This document shows positions 42,921-52,212 of a stretch of 64,000 bases of DNA, in pieces. Where the stretch lies: positions 74,148 through 138,147 of the forward strand of contig CBINGY010000005.1 of the NCBI GenBank assembly GCA_966250325.1, written 5' to 3'. Under the pieces are notes generated by a model. The model saw only the letters and a list, made by a program, of their open reading frames with translations, searched no databases and had not been told where the DNA came from. This DNA is from Jiulongibacter sp966250325 (lineage in GTDB: Bacteria > Bacteroidota > Bacteroidia > Cytophagales > Spirosomataceae). The stretch's first letter is position 1. Each line of letters begins with the position of its first letter. A program made the position numbers and the translations under genes.

Positions 42921-44053
42921 TACGAATTTTAAAAATTATGGCTTGGATTATACTAGGTTTGATAGTAACCCTTCTTGTGGGAACTGCTGTTTTTATGAAT
43001 TTTCATCCCGTGTTTGGGGGCAAACCGGGAGCCGGGCAACTGGAACGGTACCGGGAATCTCCCAACTTCAAGGACGGCAAAATCTTCGTGAACCAGATCG
43101 AAACGGTGATGGAGATGGATTTCAAGGAAAGTATGAAACTGCTCCCGGAGTTTTTCAGAAAGGTACCGGAACGCGAACCTCAGGCTAACATTCCACTGGA
43201 GAAACTGGACAGCCTCACCATTGTACAACAACTGAAAGAATCTCCAAAAATCACCTGGTTTGGGCATTCTGCATTTCTGATAACTTTGGATGGTAAAAAA
43301 ATTCTGCTTGATCCGATGTTTGGAGATACCCCCTCTCCTGTTTCATTCATGGGCTCCAAAAGATTCAGTAAAGGGCTGCCCATAGCAATTGAAAAACTTC
43401 CGGAAATTGATATCGTTTTGTTTTCGCATGATCACTACGATCACCTGGATTATGAATCGGTGAAGCGTTTAAAAGATAAGGTGCTTATGTGGTATGTACC
43501 ACTCGGCGTAGGCAATCACCTCATAGCTTGGGGAGTTGATACCGGCAAGATTAAAGAACTCGACTGGTGGGAGGAAGACGTTTACCGTGGATTAAAACTC
43601 GCCTGCACCCCGGCACGTCACTTTTCCGGGAGAGGACTGGGAGACCGCTTCAGTACGCTTTGGGCCTCCTGGGTAATTGAGTCAGACAGTTCCAGAATTT
43701 TCTTCAGCGGTGACAGTGGCTATGGCCCCCATTTTAAAGAAATTGGCGAGAAATACGGGCCTTTCGATCTGGCCATGATGGAGTGTGGTCAATACAATGA
43801 ACGATGGGCCAACATTCACATGATGCCCGAAGAAACCATACAGGCCGGACTGGATATACGTGCAGCTAAACTCATGCCCATTCACTGGGGGGCATTTACG
43901 CTTGCCTTTCACCCGTGGAAAGAGCCTGTAGAGCGGGCAGAAATAGAAGCTGAAAAGAAAAAAATTCCGATGCTCACTCCGGTAATAGGTCAGACCATTG
44001 ACCTTCATTCAGCTGGGCCAGATCCCGACAGATGGTGGCGTCGAATTCCCTGA
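42917..44053 (+). CDS. MBL-fold metallohydrolase, NAPE-PLD/UlaG-like, membrane anchored
   Basis: The 378-residue protein has one N-terminal membrane helix (residues ~5-28). The metallo-beta-lactamase domain shows ITWFGHSAFLITLDGKKILLDPMF, the zinc motif FSHDHYDHLD, RHFSGRG, FFSGDSGYG and the final His in LMPIHWGAF. This is the pattern of N-acyl-phosphatidylethanolamine phospholipase D-like enzymes, so a lipid substrate is plausible. It is translationally coupled to the SDR gene (4-base overlap). Confidence 0.88.
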   Translation: MIRILKIMAWIILGLIVTLLVGTAVFMNFHPVFGGKPGAGQLERYRESPNFKDGKIFVNQIETVMEMDFKESMKLLPEFFRKVPEREPQANIPLEKLDSLTIVQQLKESPKITWFGHSAFLITLDGKKILLDPMFGDTPSPVSFMGSKRFSKGLPIAIEKLPEIDIVLFSHDHYDHLDYESVKRLKDKVLMWYVPLGVGNHLIAWGVDTGKIKELDWWEEDVYRGLKLACTPARHFSGRGLGDRFSTLWASWVIESDSSRIFFSGDSGYGPHFKEIGEKYGPFDLAMMECGQYNERWANIHMMPEETIQAGLDIRAAKLMPIHWGAFTLAFHPWKEPVERAEIEAEKKKIPMLTPVIGQTIDLHSAGPDPDRWWRRIP

Positions 44054-44148
44054 AAGCAGACGCCTTAGCAGACGTAACCGTCTAGTGGTGTGGGTTTTCA
44101 GTAAATCAGAAAATGGTTCGGCCCGGTAGGTGATGTCAAAAATATCTC

Positions 44149-44156
44149 TACCTTTA
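44149..44156 (+). promoter_or_regulatory. Possible -7 element of the RRM gene
   Basis: TACCTTTA is one base off TAnnTTTG, about 93 bases before the ATG. It would give a long 5' leader, as seen in cold-induced RRM genes elsewhere. Confidence 0.3.
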
Positions 44157-44249
44157 CACAGTTTTGAGTTACTCATTCCGGGCAATTCTTCCTTTCAGAA
44201 ATACCTTCGAATGAGACTCGGGTATGTACTATTATAACTTTTAACTGGA

Positions 44250-44495
44250 ATGAACATTTTTGTAGCAAAGTTGAACTACAACACAAAAGAGCAAACATTG
44301 AGAGATGCTTTTGAAGAATTCGGAACGGTTGACTCAGCCAAAATTATTATGGACAAAGAAACCGGCAAAAGTAAAGGATTTGGCTTCGTGGAAATGCCTG
44401 ATGACGATGAGGCAAATGCCGCAATCGCCGCTTTGAACGAATCACAGCTGGATGGACGCACCATTGCTGTGAAAGTGGCACGTCCCAGAGAATAA
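44250..44495 (+). CDS. Single-RRM RNA-binding protein
   Basis: The 81-residue protein is one RNA recognition motif: RNP2 NIFVAKL (residues 2-8) and RNP1 KGFGFVEM (47-54), with the standard beta-alpha-beta-beta-alpha-beta order. Such proteins act as RNA chaperones and are frequently induced by cold in cyanobacteria and Bacteroidota. There is no Gly-rich tail. It stands alone with a strong terminator behind it. Confidence 0.93.
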   Translation: MNIFVAKLNYNTKEQTLRDAFEEFGTVDSAKIIMDKETGKSKGFGFVEMPDDDEANAAIAALNESQLDGRTIAVKVARPRE

Positions 44496-44518
44496 GCAAC
44501 ACAGGATTTTTTTTGGAG

Positions 44519-44547
44519 GGCAGGCTGAGAATGCCTGCCTTTTTATT
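44519..44547 (+). terminator. Rho-independent terminator of the RRM gene
   Basis: GGCAGGC pairs perfectly with GCCTGCC around a 7-base loop, followed by TTTTTATTT. Confidence 0.9.
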
Positions 44548-44613
44548 TCCGGAGACAGAAAATCCTGTAGAGCTAAGTTAGCCGAAACTAAGGAAAATCA
44601 GTCTGTAAAACTC

Positions 44614-45138
44614 CTAGTGAAACATCTGCTGAACCTCTTTCTTTAAAAGAAGCAGGGCTTTGCCGGTAGGGTCCAGCTCTTCAGAAACCACCTTGTCAAA
44701 AATGCGTTTGGAAAGCTTAATGGCAGGTTCATCAGGTTTTAAATCAGCGGCCGATTGATTTACCAGCGTAAGCATCTCATTCATGGAAGTTTTTATCTCA
44801 TCCCAGACCTCCGGAGAAATATACACCTGTTGTGCCAGATTATGATAGTATTCCTCCCGTATCTCCTTGAGTAAAAGAATATGAAAATCAGACACGTGAA
44901 CCGCCCGCTCATAAACCCTCAGCAAGAGGTAATTGGGCGTTATACGCTCCAGATAAAGGGTCATCCGTTCATAGGCTTGTAGTCGTAGAGGAATGATCGT
45001 ATCTGCACTTTTTCCCACCAGTTCCAGTTTTTTCTGATCGTACTGCTTATTCAGAAAAGATTTTACCATGAGATACATACCTACCAGTAAAAGACCCGCA
45101 GGTATAGCCGCTAAGAGAATCGTATTTATATTTTCCAT
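44614..45138 (-). CDS. Conserved membrane-anchored protein of unknown function
   Basis: The 174-residue protein has one N-terminal membrane helix (residues ~6-29) and a helical cytoplasmic domain with QAYERMTLYLERITP, LLKEIREEYYHNLAQQVYIS and a Lys/Glu-rich end. The combination is typical of a conserved protein found across Bacteroidota whose function is unknown (I believe Pfam calls it DUF7935, not checked). It is divergent from the IscA-like gene, 61 bases apart. Confidence 0.7.
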   Translation of the reverse strand: MENINTILLAAIPAGLLLVGMYLMVKSFLNKQYDQKKLELVGKSADTIIPLRLQAYERMTLYLERITPNYLLLRVYERAVHVSDFHILLLKEIREEYYHNLAQQVYISPEVWDEIKTSMNEMLTLVNQSAADLKPDEPAIKLSKRIFDKVVSEELDPTGKALLLLKKEVQQMFH

Positions 45139-45199
45139 ATTTCGTAAGTCAAATTTCCAACATTATTTTCGTGCCGGGAAACATTCCCGGTTCAATTTT

Positions 45200-45469
45200 A
45201 TGATTACGCTGACCGCAGCCGCCAAAGATAAGATAATGAAAACGATGGAAGCTCCTGAAACCCGGGGATATCATCTGCGTATAGGGATGGCAGGCAATGC
45301 GTGCCGAGGCAAGTTTATTGTGGGCCTGGATAAACCCGGAAGTACAGACGAACTACATTTCTTTGAGGGTGTCTCTGTTATTATTGACAGAAAACACCTC
45401 ATGCATGTAGCGGGTAAAAAACTGGATTACCTGACTGTCGAGAATGAATCCTTCTTTGCTCTTATCTGA
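45200..45469 (+). CDS. IscA/HesB-fold protein lacking the C-terminal CxC motif
   Basis: The 89-residue protein follows the IscA/HesB fold: ITLTAAAKDKIMKTM, then RIGMAGNACRGKFIVGLDKP, and VSVIIDRKHLMHVAGKKLDYL. IscA-type carriers use three cysteines, one here (GNACRG) and a C-terminal CGCG. The second pair is missing because the protein ends at ENESFFALI. It may therefore not carry an Fe-S cluster in the usual way. The start at 45200 was chosen because the longer frame reaches into the divergent gene. Confidence 0.75.
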   Translation: MITLTAAAKDKIMKTMEAPETRGYHLRIGMAGNACRGKFIVGLDKPGSTDELHFFEGVSVIIDRKHLMHVAGKKLDYLTVENESFFALI

Positions 45470-45528
45470 GGATTTCTTGGCACGGTTTTTTCACTTTCCA
45501 TGGCCGGATGCATTCCTGAAATCTTTAA

Positions 45529-48500
45529 ATGAAAAGCCGCTTACTCACAAAACAAATCTTTCTCTGGCTTGCTATCGCTACATTTTTTGTGGCGGGCATC
45601 CTTTTGGTATTGGGCAAAAGCGGTACTCCTGAAACTTCAGAAATCAATTATGCAAGCCAGGTACAATCTAAAGTAAATGAAGCACTTACAGAGTCCGGAT
45701 CTGAAATTCAGGAAGTAACTAGGCTTTTTCAGCAAAGTAAAACCCTCAGCTTTTCTAAACTTAATACGCAAACCAAATACCCTTATTTTCTTTACAAAGA
45801 CAGCAAACTTGTTTACTGGTCAGATCACCGGTTCATACCCGAATATGGCTGGCTGGAAAATACAAACCCGGAAGGACTGCTGGCCAGAAACCGGCATATT
45901 TTTCTTGTAAAAAAGGAGGCCTTTTTTCATGAGGGAGCCAGTCTCGTAGTAGTCTCTCTCATTCCGTTGTACGTAAAATATCAAAACGAAAACGAATATC
46001 TCATTTCAGGATTTAATAACGCGATCTTTCCCAGCAGTCCGGTTACCATCAAAAATTCGCCCGCAGAAAAAAAGTATCTCAATATTAGTGACACTCAGGG
46101 TACGTTTCTGTTTTCTCTGGAACCACCCCGCCCCGATGCCTTGCATACGGCAGATTTGCCCGTTCCTATCCTGTATTTAAGCTCGCTCGCTTTTCTGTTT
46201 CTGGGCATCTATTTTTTCCTTCAGGTGAAAGACTGGGGTAACTCCCGGAACTTCGGCATATCTGTGCTCATGATCCTCGCCTATTTCGTGGTATTGCGAT
46301 GGTTTATGCTTCAGAACAGCCTGCCTTTTACGCTCACCGAAACAGATTTATTTAATCCGCGTTTTTTTGCTCATAACTCCTGGACCCCTTCACTCGGAGA
46401 CCTCATTCTCAATACGCTTATGGGCGTACTTCTGGTCTGGTATATCGCCGTTTATTTTCAGAAATCAGCCATTTTTAAACTGTTATTGAAAGCCGGGCAG
46501 GGCGTAAAAAGTACCATCTCCGTAACTTGTGTGTTACTGAGTGCTATGGTCGTATTTTATACTTGTCGCTCGCTCCGTTTACTTTACGAGAAATCGGCCT
46601 ACTATCTTGATCTTTCGTTTAATACCCGAATAGACACCCTTTCACTCGCTACAATCTTCTATTTTATCCTTCTGGCGATCTTCTTTTTCCTGACTCATCA
46701 TATTTTAATCAATACGTTTTCCAGGCTCAATAAAATCAGCAAAACCGGCTTTTTTCACTGGCTTTACGGCGTTCTGTTCACGCTCTTTACACTCATTTTT
46801 CTGAAACACTTCTCGTGGTGTTACCTGCCTGTGTTTTTCTATTTTCTTGTAGCCTATTTCTATCGCCTGCCCAGATATATCTATTTGCTGAAATATCAGA
46901 CCTCTGTCTATCTTTTCCTGGGGGCTTTTATTTACTCACTCATAACTCTTTACACCTTACATACTCAGAAACAAGAGAAGGAAGCCTTTGACAAAAAGAA
47001 TTTCGGAGCTCAGTTTCTGGCAGAAAATGACCTGCTCGGCGAGGGACTGATGAGTCGTCTCATAGATAAAGTTTCTGCAGACTCGTCAATTGCAGAGGCC
47101 ATGCAGCGGGACATGCTGGCAGGCACTGCGGTTTCGGCTCTTATAAAAGACAAACACCTTGATTTGTATTTTGACAAATATGAGTCCTCTGTCAAGGTTT
47201 ATGACAAAAACGGCATGCCTCTGCAAGCCGATTCAGATTCAGTAACCCTAGCTCAGCAGGAGGCCCGGTTCAAGCAAAACCGGTATGCTACAGGAAATCC
47301 CAATATTTTCTTTCTGGACGAAACCGCGGAAAATATCCTGAAAGAGTACGCCGCATTCATTCCGATGGGGCCCGATAAAGGAACCATTCTGGTCACACTG
47401 AAAATGAAAAACCAGGTTACCCGAAGCGTTTATCCAGAGCTCCTGATGGACAAGCATTTTGCCCAAAATCCTGATGCAAAAGACTACTCCTATGCTATCT
47501 ACAGCAAAGAAAACGAGCTGCTTTACACCAACGGTGCCTACAACTACAAAAAGAACTTTCAACCTACGTATCTCAGCAATCCAAATCTCTATGAGGCGGG
47601 GCTGGTAAACAACGGTTTTGAGCACGTGGGACTAAAAGGCTCGAACGGAAGAACCATTGTGGTTTCCGGAGCAAATGACAACCTTAAATCCTTGCTTTCA
47701 GATTTTTCTTATTTCTACATGCTGCTGGTTCTGGTTATATTCCTAACCATCTTTATGTTCAGATTCAGATATGGTTTAAAGAAATTACGGATGAATTTTT
47801 CTACCAAAATTCAACTTTATCTGAATGCCTCCTTTCTGCTTCCCTTCCTTTTGATTCTTTTTGTAATCATCGGAGCTATACGAAGTACACTTCTCACTAT
47901 TCAGGAGAATTTCTTTCAGGAAAACACCGAAAACATCTCTTCTACCATAAAGCTTCACCTTCAGGAATTTAATTCCGGACTTATGAGTAAGGCGTATTTT
48001 GAGCAGGAGATTGACAAACTGGCCGCAGATACTAAAACGGATATCAACTATTATGATCTGAACGGCGATCTGCAGTATACCACCCGGCCCCTGATTTATG
48101 AGTATGACCTGCTCTCAAAAAAGATAAATCCTCAAGCATACGCTACCATCATTGAAGATTTTGCCAATGAAACCATGGTCAATGAATCTCTGGGAGATCT
48201 CAACTACCGGGCGGTATATATGAGTATCCGGGACGAGAATAATCAACGTCTGGGCGTGGTAGGTGTACCGTTTTTTGATTCATCTACCGCTCTGGAGGCC
48301 CAGATGAAAAAGGTATTCACCACCGTACTTAGTGTGTGTACGTTTCTGTTTATTACTCTACTTATTCTGTCTTATTTTGTAAGCGGGCAGCTCACACAGC
48401 CCCTGAGCGTGGTAGCCGGAAGAATCAAGAAGCTTAACCTGAACGGCGAAAACGAACCCATTTTATGGGAGGGCGACGACGAAATTGGCGTATTGACCAA

Positions 48501-49242
48501 GTCATACAATGATATGCTGGGTAAGCTGGCCGAAAGCCGCGATGCCCTTTCCCAAAGTGAAAAGCAAAATGCCTGGAGAGAAATGGCCAAACAAGTGGCC
48601 CATGAGATAAAGAATCCTCTCACGCCAATGAAGCTTTCTATACAGCAGCTACAGCGTACTTTGCCATCATTTGATGATAAAACCAGACAGAGGCTGGAAC
48701 GTTCCCTTAATTCACTGACCGAGCAGATTGACAACATCTCTGAAATCGCCAATTCATTCTCTGAGTTTGCCAAAATGCCTGTGCCGCGGTCAGAGGTGTT
48801 TGATGTGGTTAGTCTGGTTCAGAAAACGGTTCATCTATATGCTGAAAATAACGAAGTAGATATTAACTTTTCCACAGCAGATGAGGTGCTATATGTACGT
48901 AGTGATCATCAAATGATCAACCGGATAGTAACTAACCTTATTATCAATGGCATGCAATCCATACCCGGTGACAGAAGGCCTAAAATTGATGTCCACGTTT
49001 CCCGCAGCGAAAAAGACAAATTTGCCATCATTGCTATCAGGGATAACGGAAGTGGAATTCCCGAGGAGCATCGAACCCGGGTATTTATGCCCAATTTCAG
49101 TACCAAAATAGGCGGCTCAGGTCTGGGGCTGGCTATGGCAAAAAGAGGTGTGGAGCACAGCGGCGGAAATATCTGGTTTGAAACAGAAATGGGCAGCGGC
49201 ACCACATTCTATGTCGATCTGCCGCTGGCCAAACTCTCCTGA
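45529..49242 (+). CDS. Very large membrane sensor histidine kinase (NtrY-like)
   Basis: The 1237-residue kinase starts with a membrane helix (~8-29) and an extracytoplasmic region, then a block of about seven helices (~200-470), a second extracytoplasmic region (~475-725), more helices near 730-800, a third sensor segment, and a helix around 925-945. A HAMP domain (QLTQPLSVVAGRIKKLNLNG) leads to HisKA with phospho-His1025 in AHEIKNPLTPMKLSIQQL, and HATPase with N-box NRIVTNLIINGMQSIP, IRDNGSGIPEE and GGSGLGLAMAK. The H-box wording is that of NtrY. No receiver or response regulator is adjacent, so it is an orphan kinase here. Confidence 0.92.
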   Translation: MKSRLLTKQIFLWLAIATFFVAGILLVLGKSGTPETSEINYASQVQSKVNEALTESGSEIQEVTRLFQQSKTLSFSKLNTQTKYPYFLYKDSKLVYWSDHRFIPEYGWLENTNPEGLLARNRHIFLVKKEAFFHEGASLVVVSLIPLYVKYQNENEYLISGFNNAIFPSSPVTIKNSPAEKKYLNISDTQGTFLFSLEPPRPDALHTADLPVPILYLSSLAFLFLGIYFFLQVKDWGNSRNFGISVLMILAYFVVLRWFMLQNSLPFTLTETDLFNPRFFAHNSWTPSLGDLILNTLMGVLLVWYIAVYFQKSAIFKLLLKAGQGVKSTISVTCVLLSAMVVFYTCRSLRLLYEKSAYYLDLSFNTRIDTLSLATIFYFILLAIFFFLTHHILINTFSRLNKISKTGFFHWLYGVLFTLFTLIFLKHFSWCYLPVFFYFLVAYFYRLPRYIYLLKYQTSVYLFLGAFIYSLITLYTLHTQKQEKEAFDKKNFGAQFLAENDLLGEGLMSRLIDKVSADSSIAEAMQRDMLAGTAVSALIKDKHLDLYFDKYESSVKVYDKNGMPLQADSDSVTLAQQEARFKQNRYATGNPNIFFLDETAENILKEYAAFIPMGPDKGTILVTLKMKNQVTRSVYPELLMDKHFAQNPDAKDYSYAIYSKENELLYTNGAYNYKKNFQPTYLSNPNLYEAGLVNNGFEHVGLKGSNGRTIVVSGANDNLKSLLSDFSYFYMLLVLVIFLTIFMFRFRYGLKKLRMNFSTKIQLYLNASFLLPFLLILFVIIGAIRSTLLTIQENFFQENTENISSTIKLHLQEFNSGLMSKAYFEQEIDKLAADTKTDINYYDLNGDLQYTTRPLIYEYDLLSKKINPQAYATIIEDFANETMVNESLGDLNYRAVYMSIRDENNQRLGVVGVPFFDSSTALEAQMKKVFTTVLSVCTFLFITLLILSYFVSGQLTQPLSVVAGRIKKLNLNGENEPILWEGDDEIGVLTKSYNDMLGKLAESRDALSQSEKQNAWREMAKQVAHEIKNPLTPMKLSIQQLQRTLPSFDDKTRQRLERSLNSLTEQIDNISEIANSFSEFAKMPVPRSEVFDVVSLVQKTVHLYAENNEVDINFSTADEVLYVRSDHQMINRIVTNLIINGMQSIPGDRRPKIDVHVSRSEKDKFAIIAIRDNGSGIPEEHRTRVFMPNFSTKIGGSGLGLAMAKRGVEHSGGNIWFETEMGSGTTFYVDLPLAKLS

Positions 49243-49797
49243 TTACTCTTCCTCAATTCTTACATGAGCCCAGTTCTCCCCGTTTCTGATCCGGTTAAGC
49301 TGAGTGTGTGTGATACCAAACTGTTTGGCTATCATTTTCAGACGGGTAGAGTCTGATTTCAGCAACTTCTTGATCATTTTAACCTTTGACTCATTCAACT
49401 TATAGTTTTTTGATTTCGCCGGCCGGGGTCTATTAATTACGTTCGGATTCTTACGGTTATGCTCAATCATTTCTTCCTTGGTGACCCAAGCCAGATTTTC
49501 CTCTACATTATTGTGTTTGTCATAATCCTTGTGAATCACGAAGCAATGCAGCTCACTGGGCTTCTCCACGAAGTATTCAGCCACCAGCTTGTGGATGTAA
49601 CGGTTAAATGATTTACCTTTCGGAAGGCGGATATTCAGAGATCGGTATCCCTGTATAACGGATCCCCTCAGTAATTTTCCGTCGGTTCCGTTTTGAAAAC
49701 TTTTTAATCTTCCGTAATTCGAAACCTGATAGTTCGGAGGGTTCTCAACATCAATGTCAATTCTTCTCCATTTTTCGCTTGTTGAATTTATGGTCAT
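49243..49797 (-). CDS. Freestanding NUMOD4/HNH homing-endonuclease-like protein with helix-turn-helix tail
   Basis: The 184-residue protein has a NUMOD4 domain (WRRIDIDVENPPNYQVSNYGRL), an HNH nuclease core (YIHKLVAEYFVEKP, then VIHKDYDKHNNVEENLAWVT) and a C-terminal NUMOD1-like helix-turn-helix (KLLKSDSTRLKMIAKQFGITHTQ, shortened: MIAKQFGITHTQLNRI). This order is that of phage and intron-encoded homing nucleases, though here no intron or intein is visible. The stop abuts the kinase stop with no spacer. The HNH His and Asn positions look intact, so it may be active. Confidence 0.85.
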   Translation of the reverse strand: MTINSTSEKWRRIDIDVENPPNYQVSNYGRLKSFQNGTDGKLLRGSVIQGYRSLNIRLPKGKSFNRYIHKLVAEYFVEKPSELHCFVIHKDYDKHNNVEENLAWVTKEEMIEHNRKNPNVINRPRPAKSKNYKLNESKVKMIKKLLKSDSTRLKMIAKQFGITHTQLNRIRNGENWAHVRIEEE

Positions 49798-49967
49798 CTG
49801 GGGTCATTTTACTTGGCATTGCTAGTTATATAAATGATTGATAACCTGAAAATTAGAAAGCTTATTCTTATTAAGTGGTATCATTTTGACAGAACTATTT
49901 CAGGTTGATCGCTGGAATTATGATTTCCATAATTTGTTGTTTGGACGTAATCGTTTTGAAAAGTAAC

Positions 49968-50609
49968 ATGAGTAAAATAAAAAAATTTGTCTTTTCTCCA
50001 TTTTCAGAAAATACTTTTGTTATTCATGATGAGACACTTGAGTGTGTTATTATTGACCCCGGATGTTTGCAACAAACCGAAAAAGAGATCCTCGCTTCTT
50101 ACATTGAATCTACGAATCTGAGACCCGTAGCTGTATTGCAAACGCATACACACCTTGATCACGTTTTCGGTACGGCCTACTGCAAACGAAAATTCGGAAT
50201 TCCCATGCTCATGCACCGCCTTGATCTGCCGGTCTTAGCGGATGTAGAACTTCGCTGTAAAACCTGGGGAATAAAAGGATACGAACCGGTAGAGCCTGAT
50301 GGCTTCCTGGAGGAAGGCACGCCTTTCAGTTTTGGAAACACCACCCTGGAAATAAACTGGGTGCCCGGACACGCCCCCGGGCATATTTCTTTTGTTTGCC
50401 ATGAAGACCGGTACGTAATGGGTGGCGACTGTCTTTTCAGAATGAGCGTGGGTCGCACAGACTTTCCTTTGTGCAACCATGCCGATCTGCTGCAGAGTAT
50501 CCGCAATAAATTCTTTTCTTTGCCCGACGATTACGTGGTCTATGCCGGACACATGGAAGAAACCACCATCGGTTTTGAAAAGAGACATAACCCTTTCCTT
50601 AACGTATGA
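49968..50609 (+). CDS. MBL-fold hydrolase, glyoxalase II-like
   Basis: The 213-residue protein has the glyoxalase II/persulfide-dioxygenase style zinc motif THTHLDHVFG (residues ~54-63), NPFSENTFVIHD-like N-terminal strand (FSPFSENTFVIHDE), VPGHAPGHISF, GGDCLFRMSVGRTD and the final YAGHMEETTIG. Without the C-terminal helical domain of glyoxalase II it is classed as a general MBL hydrolase. It overlaps pssA by 4 bases (ATGA). ATG 49968 was chosen over an earlier frame that adds unrelated hydrophobic residues. Confidence 0.88.
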   Translation: MSKIKKFVFSPFSENTFVIHDETLECVIIDPGCLQQTEKEILASYIESTNLRPVAVLQTHTHLDHVFGTAYCKRKFGIPMLMHRLDLPVLADVELRCKTWGIKGYEPVEPDGFLEEGTPFSFGNTTLEINWVPGHAPGHISFVCHEDRYVMGGDCLFRMSVGRTDFPLCNHADLLQSIRNKFFSLPDDYVVYAGHMEETTIGFEKRHNPFLNV

Positions 50610-51289
50610 GGCTTTTTACGCTACCTAATCTGATTACCCTTGCCAATCTGCTTTGCGGTATGGCCGGTATTCTTTCTGTTTTCCAGGGCAATTTTCTGCA
50701 GGCTTCCTTTTTTATTCTGCTGGCTCTGGTTCTGGATTTTCTGGATGGTTTCGTTGCCAGACTCACAGGAACTTTCTCAGAGATTGGTAAGCAGCTCGAT
50801 TCTCTGGCAGATATGGTGACTTTCGGGGTACTGCCTTCCTTTATCTTGTATCTGAGCTCAGGAGTATCTGGTTATTTGAATCTGCTTTGTTTTCTTCCGG
50901 CACTTTTTTCGGCTCTGAGGCTGGCCAAATTTAATATCGATGAGCGTCAGTCGCTCGGTTTCTATGGACTGCCTACTCCGGCAAATGCCATGACCGTTGC
51001 CTCTTTCCCGTACGTTTTTTCAGATACCGCTCCATCCATTCTTTTCCAATACAGATCGGAGTTTTTTCTGTTTTATGCCGTAGCCATAAGTTTCCTTATG
51101 ATCTCTGACATTCCCATGATGGCTCTGAAATTCAAAAACTACGGATGGAAAGGTAACGAGATAAAATTCCTCTTTCTGGGTCTCTCTTTTCTAATAATGA
51201 TTTTACTCAGATATCAGGCTATCCCGGTTATTCTGGTGCTGTATCTCCTGGCTTCTGTTATTACCACCAGAAATTCTATCTCCAGGTAA
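50606..51289 (+). CDS. pssA: CDP-diacylglycerol--serine O-phosphatidyltransferase (PssA)
   Basis: PssA makes phosphatidylserine, the precursor of phosphatidylethanolamine. The 227-residue membrane protein (about six helices) has the CDP-alcohol phosphotransferase motif D-x2-DG-x2-AR-x8-G-x3-D-x3-D, seen as LDFLDGFVARL and then GKQLDSLAD. The N-terminus MRLFTLPNLITLANLLCGM is typical of the family. It is coupled to the MBL gene and its 3' end overlaps the convergent M23 peptidase gene by 14 bases. Confidence 0.94.
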   Translation: MRLFTLPNLITLANLLCGMAGILSVFQGNFLQASFFILLALVLDFLDGFVARLTGTFSEIGKQLDSLADMVTFGVLPSFILYLSSGVSGYLNLLCFLPALFSALRLAKFNIDERQSLGFYGLPTPANAMTVASFPYVFSDTAPSILFQYRSEFFLFYAVAISFLMISDIPMMALKFKNYGWKGNEIKFLFLGLSFLIMILLRYQAIPVILVLYLLASVITTRNSISR

Positions 51290-52118
51290 CTGGCAGGTTA
51301 ATTTTAAGGTATCCCGGGCTGCGTACTTTCATAATCTCTGCATCCAGTTTTCTGCGGGGGCGTGGAGGAACTTCTGCCGTATAAACTGTGCGGGCTTTCT
51401 GTAACCAGGGGTAATGATTTATGGGTCTGGGATCCAGGTTTTCATCAATATGCAAATACATCAGATGAAGGTGTGTATCTGAGCGGTTGGCATCTGCATT
51501 AAACCCGGTACGGCCCACTTCCCCTATTTTATTTCCTTTTTTCACAATGGTACCTTCCTCTACATAGACCTTTCGCTGATGGGCATAATACCAGAGCCCT
51601 CCCGAAGTGGTATCGTAAATCCAAACGTAGTTACCCCCTTTAAATTCCGTCTCTTTGGTCCAGTTGGTTTCAGTGGCTATAACCACTCCATCAGATACGG
51701 AGACAATGTCCACATAGTCATTGGTGTTGTTGTCAATGCAATCTTTGTCCGGGTCATAAATAAAAATATCATGGGCAGGATGGCTTTTGGCTATTTCATG
51801 ATTAAACAGGTCAAATTGCCGGGCATAGAAACCTCTGCCTCTGCCACCTACAGCCCGGTAGTTTCTTCCTTTCAATGGAAAAACCAGCTCCATGGAGGTT
51901 GAATCATATTTTCCTGAGGGATACTTCTTCCGGATATCCCTCATGATATCATGAAATGCCAGCCGGGCACTGTCAGGTGAAATCTTCTGCTCACGTATAA
52001 GGCTCAGTAATTCCTTAAAATCCTCCGAACCAAAGGTGTCTTTATTTCCTTGACTCTGGCAGGAGAACACATTGAACAAACCGACAAACAGGACTAACAG
52101 ATGAAGTGTTTTTATCAT
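51276..52118 (-). CDS. M23 family zinc metallopeptidase, envelope-located
   Basis: The 280-residue protein begins with a hydrophobic signal that may be a lipoprotein signal (LFNVFSC, an imperfect lipobox). The C-terminal two-thirds form a LytM/M23 domain: HPAHDIFIYD (H-x3-D motif), NYVWIYDTTSGGLWYYAHQ and DTHLHLMYLHID (H-x-H). M23 enzymes cut peptidoglycan cross-links or other Gly-rich peptides. All ligands appear present. It overlaps the end of pssA by 14 bases, tail to tail. Confidence 0.87.
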   Translation of the reverse strand: MIKTLHLLVLFVGLFNVFSCQSQGNKDTFGSEDFKELLSLIREQKISPDSARLAFHDIMRDIRKKYPSGKYDSTSMELVFPLKGRNYRAVGGRGRGFYARQFDLFNHEIAKSHPAHDIFIYDPDKDCIDNNTNDYVDIVSVSDGVVIATETNWTKETEFKGGNYVWIYDTTSGGLWYYAHQRKVYVEEGTIVKKGNKIGEVGRTGFNADANRSDTHLHLMYLHIDENLDPRPINHYPWLQKARTVYTAEVPPRPRRKLDAEIMKVRSPGYLKINLPVTWR

Positions 52119-52212
52119 TTACTGGGTAAGGTTTGGTGCGTGGTGTGTGCAAACTACGGTTCAGGAGTATATTCCCAAACCGAAGTCTGCTGTAAATTAA
52201 AGAAATACGTAT

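Noticed and set aside
44074..44087. AGACG-TAAC-CGTCT hairpin after the MBL gene as terminator
   Set aside because: The stem is only 5 bp and no T run follows.
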